Source: Granulosicoccus sp947495035 (lineage in GTDB: Bacteria > Pseudomonadota > Gammaproteobacteria > Granulosicoccales > Granulosicoccaceae). From it: a stretch of DNA of 64,000 bases. The notes below the pieces were generated by a model. The model worked only from the letters and a program-made list of their open reading frames with translations. It was not told the DNA's origin and ran no database searches. Position numbers and translations under genes: made by a program. Positions 42,427 through 50,891 of the stretch are shown piece by piece. The number at the start of each line of letters is the position of its first letter. Positions within the stretch are counted from its first letter, which is position 1. Location of the stretch: the NCBI RefSeq assembly GCF_050589605.1, contig NZ_JBNGOO010000009.1; one strand, given 5' to 3'.

Positions 42427-43371
42427 ATGACCGACGCATTCAATCAGCCGCTGAGCGGTAACACCATGCCCCGCTTCGGCGGCCCTGCGACCATGATGCG
42501 CCTGCCCTCAGCGACTTCTGCGGCAGGTCTCGATGCCTGCTTCGTCGGCATTCCCATGGACACAGGAACCTCCAATCGTCCCGGCACCCGCCTCGGTCCT
42601 CGACAGATCAGGGATGAGAGCCGCATGATCCGCCCTTTCAACATGGCCACGGGAGCTGCGCCGTTTCAGCGGATGCAGGTTGCCGATATCGGCGATGTGC
42701 CCATCAATACCTTCGACCTGAAGAAAAGCGTGGACATCATTGACGGACATTACCGGGAAATCCTGTCTCACGGAACCATTCCACTGACACTGGGTGGCGA
42801 TCACACGCTGACCTGGCCCATTCTGCGCGCCATCAGACAGCGACATGGTCCGGTTGCCCTGATCCATGTCGACGCTCATTCGGACACCAATGACAACATG
42901 TTCGGTGAGACGGTCGCTCATGGCTGTCCATTTCGACGAGCCTGGGAGGATGACTGTCTGTTGAATGATCGGGTCTATCAGATCGGCTTGCGTGCAACCG
43001 GCTATTCTCCCGAGGACTTCGATTGGGGACGCAGCAAGGGATGGACGGTGGTTCAGGCAGAACAGTGCTGGCACAAGTCACTGGTACCGCTGATGCAGGA
43101 AGTCAGACAGACCATCGGTGACGCACCGGTCTACCTGAGCTTCGATATCGACAGCCTTGACCCGGCTTTCGCCCCGGGCACCGGCACTGTCGAGCCGGGC
43201 GGGCTGACGGTGTGGCAAGCCTATGAAATCGTCAGAGGTTGCGCTGGCCTGAATCTGGTGGGAACCGATCTGGTTGAAGTCTCACCGCCCTACGATCCCA
43301 GCGGCAATACCGCGGTCATTGCTGCCAACCTGCTGTACGAGATGCTCTGCGCCCTGCCAGCCTGCCAGTAG
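42427..43371 (+). CDS. Ureohydrolase: agmatinase/guanidinobutyrase family
   Basis: A 314-residue manganese ureohydrolase. Metal ligands are visible in LTLGGDHTLTWP (His), IHVDAHSDTND (Asp-His-Asp) and LSFDIDSLDPAFAPGTGTVEPGG (Asp-Asp). The loop TSNRPGTRLGPRQIRDES is typical of the agmatinase/guanidinobutyrase branch, which hydrolyses a guanidino compound to urea and an amine. It lies three bases after the hydrolase gene and ends 12 bases from the convergent Tus-like gene. Which guanidino substrate it uses is not decidable; the radical SAM and hydrolase neighbours hint at something other than agmatine. Confidence 0.85.
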   Translation: MTDAFNQPLSGNTMPRFGGPATMMRLPSATSAAGLDACFVGIPMDTGTSNRPGTRLGPRQIRDESRMIRPFNMATGAAPFQRMQVADIGDVPINTFDLKKSVDIIDGHYREILSHGTIPLTLGGDHTLTWPILRAIRQRHGPVALIHVDAHSDTNDNMFGETVAHGCPFRRAWEDDCLLNDRVYQIGLRATGYSPEDFDWGRSKGWTVVQAEQCWHKSLVPLMQEVRQTIGDAPVYLSFDIDSLDPAFAPGTGTVEPGGLTVWQAYEIVRGCAGLNLVGTDLVEVSPPYDPSGNTAVIAANLLYEMLCALPACQ

Positions 43372-43383
43372 TCAGGTCTGGCA

Positions 43384-44418
43384 CTACGCCACGCTCTGCT
43401 TGTTCTTGCGGCGTCTGGCGCTCTCCTGCAACTTGAGCCGTCTGCGATAGTTGTCCACCGTGGGTCGACCACCGTAGATGTGCAGAGCCTGACTGATCTC
43501 CTCGAACCCCCTCTTGGTATCAGAGCGCTTTCGCGACTGCCCGGCTTCATAGTCCTTCAGACCCCGCACACTCAGGGATACGGATGATGGCAGGCGAATC
43601 AATGGCAGATTGGCGGCATGGGTATGCAGCGCACTGGCCTTCACCTGTGGATCGAACAGCTGCGCCCTCGGGTGTGGGCGAACGTAGTTGCGACGCACCA
43701 GCTGATAAGGCATTTCAGCAGGCTTCATGCCCGACAGGTCCTTCTCGGTCAACTCCACTGGTGTCGGCAGGGTTCGGAAATATTGCAAGGCAATTTCCAG
43801 AGCCTGCAGACGATCCCTGTCCGGGTCGCCGGATTGCACCTTGCGAGTCTCTTCTTCAATGGCTGCTTCGCTCAGTTCAATGGCCTCAGCGGGCGTGATC
43901 CAGACATCGGCAGGCGTCTGGCATTGCCAGGTCAGATTCAGGCGGCTGATGTTCTCCGGAATGACATGCAGATGGCGATAGACATGGTTCATGTGCACGC
44001 CCGGAAAAATGTGTTTGCAGGCACGACTTCTGGCGACGGTATCCGGATAGGCCTGGGCAAGATGCGTCTGCAGCTTGTCCTTCAGCGCATTGATGGCGGA
44101 AATCGCTTCGCTCAGATCTGTCGCCACAGACAGAACTCCCGGCAGACGGTAGGTCGTTGTGCTCTTTTGACCGGCTGTCATGGACAGACGCGTCAGGGCA
44201 TCACAGGCCAGATCAAGCGCAGGCTTCTGGCGAGAATCAGGACTTCCCCATTTTCTGACCTCGATATGCGTTGGCACGACACCATCGACTTCCACGGTAG
44301 GCAACTCGAAAACCACCACGCCCGTGCAATGATCGCGAATCACGCCAACCAGAGTCTGCAATGCTTCTACCAGCTCTTCATGCAACTGAAGAGCCGTCAT
44401 GCGTTCGAGTGATTCCAT
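43384..44418 (-). CDS. tus: Tus-like DNA replication terminus site-binding protein
   Basis: A 344-residue protein that aligns by eye with E. coli Tus over the core: ELPTVEVDGVVPTHIEV, TTTYRLPGVLSV (Tus VRLPGVL), RSRACKHIFPGVHMNHVYRHLHV (Tus [23 protein letters not shown]) and MPYQLVRRNYVRPHPRAQLF (Tus KIKRPVKVQPIARVWY). Tus binds Ter sites and blocks replisomes from one side. In this alignment the Ter lock residues F140 and H144 become Ser and Lys, whereas G149 is kept. A 50-residue basic tail is extra. No E. coli-like Ter site was noticed beside it. It is convergent with the ureohydrolase gene. Polar fork arrest is plausible but untested. Confidence 0.65.
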   Translation of the reverse strand: MESLERMTALQLHEELVEALQTLVGVIRDHCTGVVVFELPTVEVDGVVPTHIEVRKWGSPDSRQKPALDLACDALTRLSMTAGQKSTTTYRLPGVLSVATDLSEAISAINALKDKLQTHLAQAYPDTVARSRACKHIFPGVHMNHVYRHLHVIPENISRLNLTWQCQTPADVWITPAEAIELSEAAIEEETRKVQSGDPDRDRLQALEIALQYFRTLPTPVELTEKDLSGMKPAEMPYQLVRRNYVRPHPRAQLFDPQVKASALHTHAANLPLIRLPSSVSLSVRGLKDYEAGQSRKRSDTKRGFEEISQALHIYGGRPTVDNYRRRLKLQESARRRKNKQSVA

Positions 44419-44584
44419 GCTGTATTTTTCTACCCGTCAATCGACAGAATAGGATGAAAGCCACCGTCTGACAATCCGCACATGGTGACCTGCGTCGGGA
44501 GCAGCACCGATGGGTTCTGCATGTTGGAGCGTGCGCGCCGAGTCCACCGGCACGCTGGACCCGGCCTCTTGCCCTTGCCTGATG

Positions 44585-45025
44585 TCAGGAATCGCGTTGA
44601 GTGTCCTGTCGCCTGTTCCGTTCATCCCATATCATCGGTTCCCAGAGCTCGATCTTGTTGCCCTCGGGATCCTGAATCCACGCAAAGACGCCGTTTTCGT
44701 GATACTGAGGCCCTTCAAGGATCTCCACGCCAGCGGATGTCAGCCTTGACACCAGCGCTTCCATATCATCAACGCGGTAATTGATCATGAACCGCGCCCG
44801 GCTCGGTGCAAACCAGTCACTGTCTCTGGCGGCGACATTCCAGACTGTCGCACCACCATCCTCGGCACTGTCGTTCTTCCATTCGAGCACACCGCCTCCC
44901 CAGCTTTCCAGGGCTATGCCCAGATGCTGCTCGTACCATCTTGCGAGACTCTCGTGATCCTTGTCGGCCAGAAAAAAGACCCCGCCGATACCAGTCACCC
45001 TGCCTGCACTGCGCTTGTCTGCCAT
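44585..45025 (-). CDS. VOC/glyoxalase-fold protein
   Basis: A 146-residue vicinal-oxygen-chelate protein with two beta-alpha-beta-beta-beta units: GIGGVFFLADKDHESLARWYEQHLGIALESWGGGVLEW and FMINYRVDDMEALVSRLTSAGVEILEGPQYHENGVFAWIQDPEGNKIELWEP. Glyoxalase, dioxygenase and resistance proteins all share this fold, and no catalytic subtype is evident. The ATG at 45025 has GGAG eight bases upstream; a longer in-frame extension lacks fold features. It lies downstream of the SulP operon on the same strand after a 104-bp gap. The 166-bp gap on its other side, up to the Tus-like gene start at 44418, holds nothing recognisable. Confidence 0.75.
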   Translation of the reverse strand: MADKRSAGRVTGIGGVFFLADKDHESLARWYEQHLGIALESWGGGVLEWKNDSAEDGGATVWNVAARDSDWFAPSRARFMINYRVDDMEALVSRLTSAGVEILEGPQYHENGVFAWIQDPEGNKIELWEPMIWDERNRRQDTQRDS

Positions 45026-45129
45026 GATTCGTACTCCGCATGAGGTGCCTCCAACATAACAAACGCGACCGTCCCTCGAAAAGCTCTCTGCCCATGCCAC
45101 GATTTCCATCCCGGCGACGCTGCAACGTT

Positions 45130-46881
45130 TCAGGCAGCTGCCTCGGTCAGCTCAGCGGCAATGACTGCCGGTGTCAGGCTCTGTATGGCCTCGTACTGCG
45201 ACAGAAAGACCTGCCCGGTCAGCTCGTCCAGCAAATGTGACTGCTGCAGCCTGTCCATGACCGGTCCCTTGACCTCACTCAGGTGCATGCTGATATTCAT
45301 GTCCGCGAGCCGATGGTTGATGGCCTCCAGTGACTCCAGCGCACTCATGTCGATCTCATTGATTGCCGAACACATCAGCACCAGGTGTCGGGTCGTGTCA
45401 CTGGAGGCCAGGCGATCATGAATCAGGTCTTCCAGATATCGCGCGTTGGCAAAGTAGAGACTCTCGTCGACTCGAATGGTAACCAGCGAAGGATCGGTCA
45501 ATACCCGATGACGGTGGATGTTGCGAAAATGCTGGGTCCCCGGCACCAGCCCGACTTCAGCCACATGAGGACGTGAGGTTCTGTAGAGAAACAGCGCCAC
45601 CGAGGCAATCACGCCTGCGCTGACGCCGGCCTCCACGCCGATGACAAGCGTAACCACCATGGTGATGAATACCGCGGCAAAATCCGCACGGGAATAGGAC
45701 CAGCTGCGCTTCAGGATGCTGAAATCCACCAGAGAGAAGACAGCCACAATGATGGTGGCAGCCAGAGTGGCCTTGGGCAGATAGTGAATCAGCGGCGTCA
45801 TTATCAGCGCGGCAATCGCCAGCATGACTGCCGTCATGGCGCCTGCGGCAGGCGTTTCGGCACCGGCTTCGAAATTGACCACGGAGCGCGAGAACCCACC
45901 CGTCACGGGAAATCCACCCGTCAGCGCTGCCCCCATATTGGCAGCACCCAGACCGATCAACTCCTGATCCGAGCGAATGCGCTGTCGCCGCTTGGCAGCC
46001 AGAGTCTGAGCGACCGAGATGGACTCGACAAAGCCAATCACCGAAATCAGTAGCGCAGGCATCCACAGCTCCCGCAACAGGTCGGCTGAGACACTCGGCC
46101 AGGTCAGTGGTGGCAGGGCCTGCGGAACGGCACCCACGACGCTGACACCGTGGGAATCCAGCTGCAGACCCCAAACCAGAGCCGTCGTCACGAGAACGGC
46201 CATGACAGGTCCCGTCCGAGCCAGCGCCTCTGCCAGCTTCGGCGACAGACCCAGATGCAAAAGCAGGGCTTTGAGCCCCTTGCGGCACCAGAAAAGGAAT
46301 GCAATGGAGGTGACACCCAACAACAGCGTCTCCCGGTTGGCCGCATTCAACTGACTTGCCAGCGACAACAGGAGTTCCAGAAGATTGTGACCGTCGGCAG
46401 ACACGCCCAGTACATGCTTCAACTGACTGGCCGCAATGAGAATGGCCGATGCCGTGATGAATCCTGCAATGACCGGATGAGACAGAAAATTGGCCAGAAA
46501 ACCGAGTCTGAAAAGCCCCATGGTCACCAGCATCACACCGGACAGGCCGGCCAGCGTCAGCGCCGCAGTGACATGGTCCACCCCTGTATTATGAACGACA
46601 GATCCGATGGCCGTCGCGGTCATCAGGGAAACCACGGCCACCGGGCCGACAGCCAGAGTGCGACTGGTACCGAAAATCGCATACAACAATATCGGTACGA
46701 TAGACGCGTACAGACCAGCCTCTGGCGGCAAGCCGGCCAGCAGCGCGTAGGCCAGGGATTGCGGAATCAGCATGATCGTGACTATCACCGCAGCCAGCAG
46801 ATCATTGATCAGGGAGCCACGGTCATACTCCCTGCCCCATTCCAGACAGGGCAGATAGCTGGCAATCGACGCTCTCTTCAC
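45130..46881 (-). CDS. SulP-family anion transporter with STAS domain
   Basis: A 583-residue SLC26/SulP transporter. The N-terminal LPCLEWGREYDRGSLINDLLAAVIVTIMLIPQSLAYALLAGLPPEAGLYASIVPILLYAIFGTSRTLAVGPVAVVSLMT is diagnostic; about twelve helices follow, with GGFPVTGGFSRSVVNFEAGAETPAAG. The STAS domain spans about residues 440-560 (MCSAINEIDMSALESLEAINHRLADM). The GTG at 46881 overlaps the upstream stop (GTGA) and gives the usual family N-terminus; an ATG 13 codons upstream is the alternative. It is coupled to a DUF442-SQR fusion, so sulfate or another sulfur oxyanion is a reasonable substrate. Confidence 0.85.
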   Translation of the reverse strand: MKRASIASYLPCLEWGREYDRGSLINDLLAAVIVTIMLIPQSLAYALLAGLPPEAGLYASIVPILLYAIFGTSRTLAVGPVAVVSLMTATAIGSVVHNTGVDHVTAALTLAGLSGVMLVTMGLFRLGFLANFLSHPVIAGFITASAILIAASQLKHVLGVSADGHNLLELLLSLASQLNAANRETLLLGVTSIAFLFWCRKGLKALLLHLGLSPKLAEALARTGPVMAVLVTTALVWGLQLDSHGVSVVGAVPQALPPLTWPSVSADLLRELWMPALLISVIGFVESISVAQTLAAKRRQRIRSDQELIGLGAANMGAALTGGFPVTGGFSRSVVNFEAGAETPAAGAMTAVMLAIAALIMTPLIHYLPKATLAATIIVAVFSLVDFSILKRSWSYSRADFAAVFITMVVTLVIGVEAGVSAGVIASVALFLYRTSRPHVAEVGLVPGTQHFRNIHRHRVLTDPSLVTIRVDESLYFANARYLEDLIHDRLASSDTTRHLVLMCSAINEIDMSALESLEAINHRLADMNISMHLSEVKGPVMDRLQQSHLLDELTGQVFLSQYEAIQSLTPAVIAAELTEAAA

Positions 46882-48557
46882 TGACTGGCGTCCGGTAGCG
46901 AGGCCGGCTGCGCCATCCATTCATGACCACGCAACATCGCCTTCCAGTACACGGGCGGCAGAATCCGCTCCTTGAGCAGCCATGCCAGGCGCGATGGCCG
47001 CGTCCCGTCGAGCAGCCATGTCGGAAAGCTGGGTAGCAGAGCGCCACCATAGCCGAACTCGGCCAGAACAATCCTGCCACGCTCGACAGTCAGGGGGCAG
47101 GACCCGTAACCATCGTAGGACGCCACGGGAGACCTGCCAGCGATATCGGCAATGACATTGGCCGCCACGACCGGTGCCTGCTTGCGAGCAGCGGCGGCCG
47201 TCTTCGCATTGGGTGCATTCATGACATCGCCCAATGCCCAGATATTCTCATGGCTCCTGTGACGCAGAGTCGACTGCTCGACATCCACCCAGCCGGCCGC
47301 ATCAGCCAACGGCGAGGCACTGATGAATTCCGGAGCACATTGAGGGGGACAGACATGCATCATGTCGAATTCCACTTCCACTCGTCTGACGGGCTTGTCG
47401 GCGTCGCTCACGTCGAACCAGGCCTTTCCCGCATCGCCATCCACTGCCACCAGATTGTGAAAGAAATTCAGTGACGCACGGTACCGTTCAACGTATTCCT
47501 GCAGTGCCGGCACATAGTCCTTGACCCCGAACAGTACTCCACCGGCATTGTTGAAATCGATATCGATATCCTGCAGAACGCCAGTGCGATTCCAGTGATC
47601 TGCCGACAGGTACATCGCCTTCTGTGGCGCACCGGCGCACTTGATCGGCATGGGAGGCTGTGTGAACACCGCCTTGCCTGACGTCATCGACTGTACCAGC
47701 GACCAGGTATAGGGAGCCAGATCGTAGCGGTAATTGGAGGTCACGCCATTGCGTCCCAGGGTCTCTGTCAGCCCTTCCACCCGGTGCCAGTCGAGTTTGA
47801 GACCTGGACAGACGATGAGCCGCTTGTACCGGATGACTCGACAGCCTTCAAGTATGATCGAATCGTTCGCCGGCTCGAAGGCCGTGACTGCTGTCTTGAG
47901 CCATTGCACACCAGGGGGTATCAGCGACCCCATGGTTCTGACGGTTTTCTCCGGTTCGAATATCCCGCCTCCCACCATGGTCCATCCGGGCTGGTAGTAA
48001 TGAATATCGGCAGGGTCGATCAAGGCAAGCTGCAGATCCGCCTGGCGCTTGAGCAGACTGGATGCCACGGCGATACCGGCGGCACCCGCCCCGACAATCA
48101 CGACATCAAAAGAACCATCAGCCTTGTCGGTTGGTGTGACCCCTCCATTGGCCAGTCGCCGGACGACGCCTGACAGGTCAAAGCCGGCACTTCTGGCGGC
48201 GGCCAGAATCTCCGGCACCGGTCGCGTACGGGCCTGGCCCAGAGACCACAAGGTGGCAGAGCGTGTACCGCTGCGGCAATAGGCCATTGCAGGCTTCGGC
48301 ATTTCCTGCATTGCCCGCGCGAAGCTGTCGACGTCTTCATTGCTTACCTGGCCAGGAACGACGGGCAGATATCGCATTTCCAGACCGTGTCTGGCTGCCT
48401 CGGCCTGTATTTCAGCAAAAGTGGGCTGATCAGCCGCTTCTCCGTCAGGCCGATTGCAGATGATCGACCGGAATCCCAATTCACGCAGCCGGGCAATATC
48501 GTCGATCTGCAACTGCTTGCTCAGGGAGAGAGTGTCTGAAATGTTCTTGACGTCCAT
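46878..48557 (-). CDS. DUF442 phosphatase-like domain fused to SQR-type flavoprotein
   Basis: A 559-residue fusion. Residues 1-115 are the DUF442/TIGR01244 beta-lactamase-hydrolase-like domain with a phosphatase or rhodanese-type loop AYCRSGTRSA (Cys94). From about 150 a sulfide:quinone oxidoreductase-type flavoprotein begins (DVVIVGAGAAGIAVASSLLKRQADLQLALID), with HYYQPGWTMVGGG, the conserved PIKCAGAPQKAMYLSADHW cysteine and MMHVCPPQCAPEFI. SQR oxidises sulfide and transfers sulfane sulfur; DUF442 partners may process persulfides. The SulP transporter gene overlaps its 3' end. The C-terminal amphipathic tail fits membrane association. Confidence 0.85.
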   Translation of the reverse strand: MDVKNISDTLSLSKQLQIDDIARLRELGFRSIICNRPDGEAADQPTFAEIQAEAARHGLEMRYLPVVPGQVSNEDVDSFARAMQEMPKPAMAYCRSGTRSATLWSLGQARTRPVPEILAAARSAGFDLSGVVRRLANGGVTPTDKADGSFDVVIVGAGAAGIAVASSLLKRQADLQLALIDPADIHYYQPGWTMVGGGIFEPEKTVRTMGSLIPPGVQWLKTAVTAFEPANDSIILEGCRVIRYKRLIVCPGLKLDWHRVEGLTETLGRNGVTSNYRYDLAPYTWSLVQSMTSGKAVFTQPPMPIKCAGAPQKAMYLSADHWNRTGVLQDIDIDFNNAGGVLFGVKDYVPALQEYVERYRASLNFFHNLVAVDGDAGKAWFDVSDADKPVRRVEVEFDMMHVCPPQCAPEFISASPLADAAGWVDVEQSTLRHRSHENIWALGDVMNAPNAKTAAAARKQAPVVAANVIADIAGRSPVASYDGYGSCPLTVERGRIVLAEFGYGGALLPSFPTWLLDGTRPSRLAWLLKERILPPVYWKAMLRGHEWMAQPASLPDASQ

Positions 48558-48798
48558 GGGCGGTGTTTCCCGGGGTTGTTGTCAGTGATTGTTGAGCATC
48601 GCGCCGCTATTCTCTCGGCATGAACCGATGTTCCTGGCCGGCGCCACTACCGCATGCACGCCCGATTCCGATCCCGGCCGGCCACTGGTGATCGGGAGAA
48701 TAGACCTGATTTCTCAAGGGGTCGGTGACAATGTCACCGTCACCATCGACCTGGCCAGGGCACACCAGCCGTGCAGGCGTTCCCCAGTGCCTCTGCCC

Positions 48799-48854
48799 AG
48801 GGTTCAGGGTTCAGGGTTCAGGGTTCAGGGTTCAGGGTTCAGGGTTCAGGGTTC
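48799..48854. repeat. Heptamer tandem repeat AGGGTTC, eight copies
   Basis: Eight perfect head-to-tail copies of AGGGTTC with no spacers. They lie in the 553-bp gap between the divergent DUF442-SQR gene and the TPP riboswitch. Translated through, they give only repetitive VQGSGFR-like peptides and are not a gene. A second array with an 8-bp unit follows at once. Confidence 0.95.
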
Positions 48855-48858
48855 AGGA

Positions 48859-48951
48859 TTCACGGATTCACGGATTCACGGGTTCACGGGTTCACGGGTT
48901 CACGGGTTCACGGGTTCACGGGTTCACGGGTTCACGGGTCACGGGTCACGG
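48859..48951. repeat. Octamer tandem repeat TTCACGGG, ten copies plus
   Basis: Two copies of TTCACGGA and eight of TTCACGGG occupy 48859-48938, then seven-base variants (TCACGGG) reach 48951. The change of unit from AGGGTTC to TTCACGGG across a shared GGATTC junction suggests serial slippage or expansion. The remaining bases of the gap (48558-48798 and 48952-49110) contain no recognised gene. Confidence 0.95.
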
Positions 48952-49110
48952 ATCAGAGGTCAGTGGTCAGGCGCCCATGACCAACAGGATATTCACGGAG
49001 ATTACTGCAAGAGTGTGGAACCGTCATGGCCGGGCGATGACGGCCAGTACCGAGAATTTTCAGGAAGAGCATCTGGTCAAGTGGATTGACGCGTGATACT
49101 CTCTCGCACA

Positions 49111-49220
49111 CTTGACGGGGTGCTGGACGACTACAGAGGTGGGCGTTCGGCTGAGATGATGCATCTGATTGCACGATCCCGCTGAACCTGATGCGGATAA
49201 TGCCGACGAAGGGATTCAAG
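49111..49220 (+). promoter_or_regulatory. TPP riboswitch (THI element)
   Basis: The conserved segments occur in order: GGGGTGC at 49117-49123, GGCTGAGATGAT at 49149-49160, and CTGAACCTGATGCGGATAATGCC then GACGAAGGGA up to 49214. CTTGA at 49111-49115 pairs with TCAAG at 49216-49220 to extend P1. Downstream, GGGAAT/ATTCCC (49225-49243) forms a hairpin, and pyrimidine-rich CTCC stretches near 49260-49272 could sequester the thiD GGTGGAG site. Thiamine pyrophosphate should therefore repress the thi operon, probably at translation. Confidence 0.93.
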
Positions 49221-49287
49221 TCACGGGAATCCGAGTCATTCCCTTGCATGGGTCCAGTTCCTCCCGGCGTCTCCGGTGGAGCTGAAC

Positions 49288-50142
49288 ATGAATCCTGGCA
49301 ATACGACAATCTCTCACCCCGCTACAGTACGGGGCGTACCGGCTGCGATGACCATCGCCGGCTCGGATTCAGGCGGTGGCGCCGGCGTTCAGGCGGACCT
49401 GAAAGCCTTCAGCGCGCTGGGCGTCTACGGAGCCTCGACCATCACGGCGCTGACGGCACAGAACACGCGAGCGGTGAATGCCATCCACGAAGTGCCCGCC
49501 GAATTCGTTCGCCAGCAAATGGAAACCGTGCTGTCCGATATCCGCATCGACGCCATCAAGATAGGCATGCTGGCCAATGTCGACATCATCCGCACCATCA
49601 GTGAAGTCCTCGAGCAGCACCCCGCGATTCCTGTTGTTCTCGACCCGGTCATGGTCGCCAAGAGCGGAGACTCCCTGCTGCACACTGAAGCCATCGATGC
49701 CCTGCGTCACTACCTGTTTCCGCGGGCGACGCTGATTACCCCCAATCTGCCCGAAGCAGCCTTGCTACTGGGCAACGGCAAGGAGGCCGGGGATCTGGCG
49801 GATATGGAGGCTCAGGCGGCCAGACTCGCAGAAATGGGTAGCGCCTGTGTACTGCTCAAGGGTGGGCACCTGAATTCCACTGACTGTACCGATCTGCTGT
49901 TGCAGAACGGCCAGCTGCAGCGGTTCACGCAGCCCCGCATCCAGACCGGCAACACCCACGGTACCGGCTGTACCCTGTCCTCGGCCATCGCCGCTGAACT
50001 GGCCAGGGGAGCGTCCGTATCCGATGCCGTACAGGCCGCTGAAATCTACGTGCATGCAGCCATCATCCGTGCCGACGAGCTGCAAATCGGTTCCGGACAC
50101 GGGCCGGTCCACCACTTTCATGCCCTCTGGCCGCAAACGTGA
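49288..50142 (+). CDS. thiD: Hydroxymethylpyrimidine/phosphomethylpyrimidine kinase
   Basis: A 284-residue ribokinase-fold kinase: AMTIAGSDSGGGAGVQADLKAFSALGVYGASTITALTAQNT, VLDPVMVAKSGDSLL, ITPNLPEAALLLG and the anion-hole NTHGTGCTLSSAIAAELARG. It phosphorylates HMP twice to HMP-PP for thiamine synthesis. The ATG at 49288 has GGTGGAG five bases upstream; a GTG four codons earlier lies inside that site and is rejected. It is first in the TPP-riboswitch operon and overlaps the next gene by four bases. Confidence 0.93.
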   Translation: MNPGNTTISHPATVRGVPAAMTIAGSDSGGGAGVQADLKAFSALGVYGASTITALTAQNTRAVNAIHEVPAEFVRQQMETVLSDIRIDAIKIGMLANVDIIRTISEVLEQHPAIPVVLDPVMVAKSGDSLLHTEAIDALRHYLFPRATLITPNLPEAALLLGNGKEAGDLADMEAQAARLAEMGSACVLLKGGHLNSTDCTDLLLQNGQLQRFTQPRIQTGNTHGTGCTLSSAIAAELARGASVSDAVQAAEIYVHAAIIRADELQIGSGHGPVHHFHALWPQT

Positions 50143-50891
50143 GTCATTCACCCGGCATCGCGCTGAACAAGGTCAGTCTGAACCTGGGGAGTCATCCGAT
50201 CTTCCAGGATCTGTCACTGCACCTGGAGGCTGGCAAGTGGCACAGTCTGCTTGGCCGCAGTGGCATCGGCAAGACCAGCCTGCTCAGGATCATCGCCGGC
50301 TTGCAGCAGCCGGATGAGGGCAGCGTACTGACGGATGCCGGCAAGCCGGTATCCAGCCGTATTGCCTACATGGCGCAGGACGATGGGCTGCTGCCGTGGT
50401 TGACAGCGCGACAGAACATTCAGCTGGGACCAAGGCTGCGTGGTGAACGCCTGCAGGACACTGATCATCGTGTCAGCGAGCTGCTCGAACGTGTCGGCCT
50501 GTCGTCGTGGGCAGACGCCCTGCCGGCAGTACTCTCCGGGGGCATGCGCCAGCGCGTGGCCCTGGCGCGCACCCTGCTCGAACATCGTGACATCGTACTG
50601 ATGGATGAACCCTTCAGTCGTCTGGATGCCATCACCCGCGACGAACTGCAGAGCCTCTCCTTCGAGCTCCTCAGCGGGCACACCGTCCTGCTGGTAACAC
50701 ACGATCCGATGGAGGCCCTGAGGCTATCGCATGCACTGCATGTACTCGAGCCGGGGTCTCCCACCCGCGTGCAATCGATGCCGCTGCGCACGCAACCACC
50801 ACGGCAGCTGGATCATGAGGAAATCGCCTCACGGTTGCCGGCCGTCTGGCAATTCATGAAAAACGGTGAAAACCGACCGGTGCCCGCCTGA
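50139..50891 (+). CDS. thiZ: ABC ATPase for thiamine-precursor uptake
   Basis: A 250-residue ATPase of the TauB/SsuB/ThiZ group. Walker A GRSGIGKTS, Q-loop in AYMAQDDGLLPWLTARQNI, signature LSGGMRQRVALARTL, Walker B IVLMDEPFSRLD and H-loop LLVTHDPMEAL are intact. Located between thiD and a permease and binding protein within a riboswitch-controlled operon, it most likely powers HMP or formylaminopyrimidine import (ThiXYZ). The start is a GTG overlapping the thiD stop. Confidence 0.88.
   Translation: MSHSPGIALNKVSLNLGSHPIFQDLSLHLEAGKWHSLLGRSGIGKTSLLRIIAGLQQPDEGSVLTDAGKPVSSRIAYMAQDDGLLPWLTARQNIQLGPRLRGERLQDTDHRVSELLERVGLSSWADALPAVLSGGMRQRVALARTLLEHRDIVLMDEPFSRLDAITRDELQSLSFELLSGHTVLLVTHDPMEALRLSHALHVLEPGSPTRVQSMPLRTQPPRQLDHEEIASRLPAVWQFMKNGENRPVPA

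Noticed and set aside
48799..48951. Possible CRISPR array
   Set aside because: Units are seven or eight bases, directly adjacent and without spacers; no cas genes are present.
48589..49096. Open frames through the AGGGTTC/TTCACGGG repeats
   Set aside because: They only translate tandem DNA repeats into VQGSGFR- and HGFTGSRV-like peptides, in all three forward frames, with no start context or family features.
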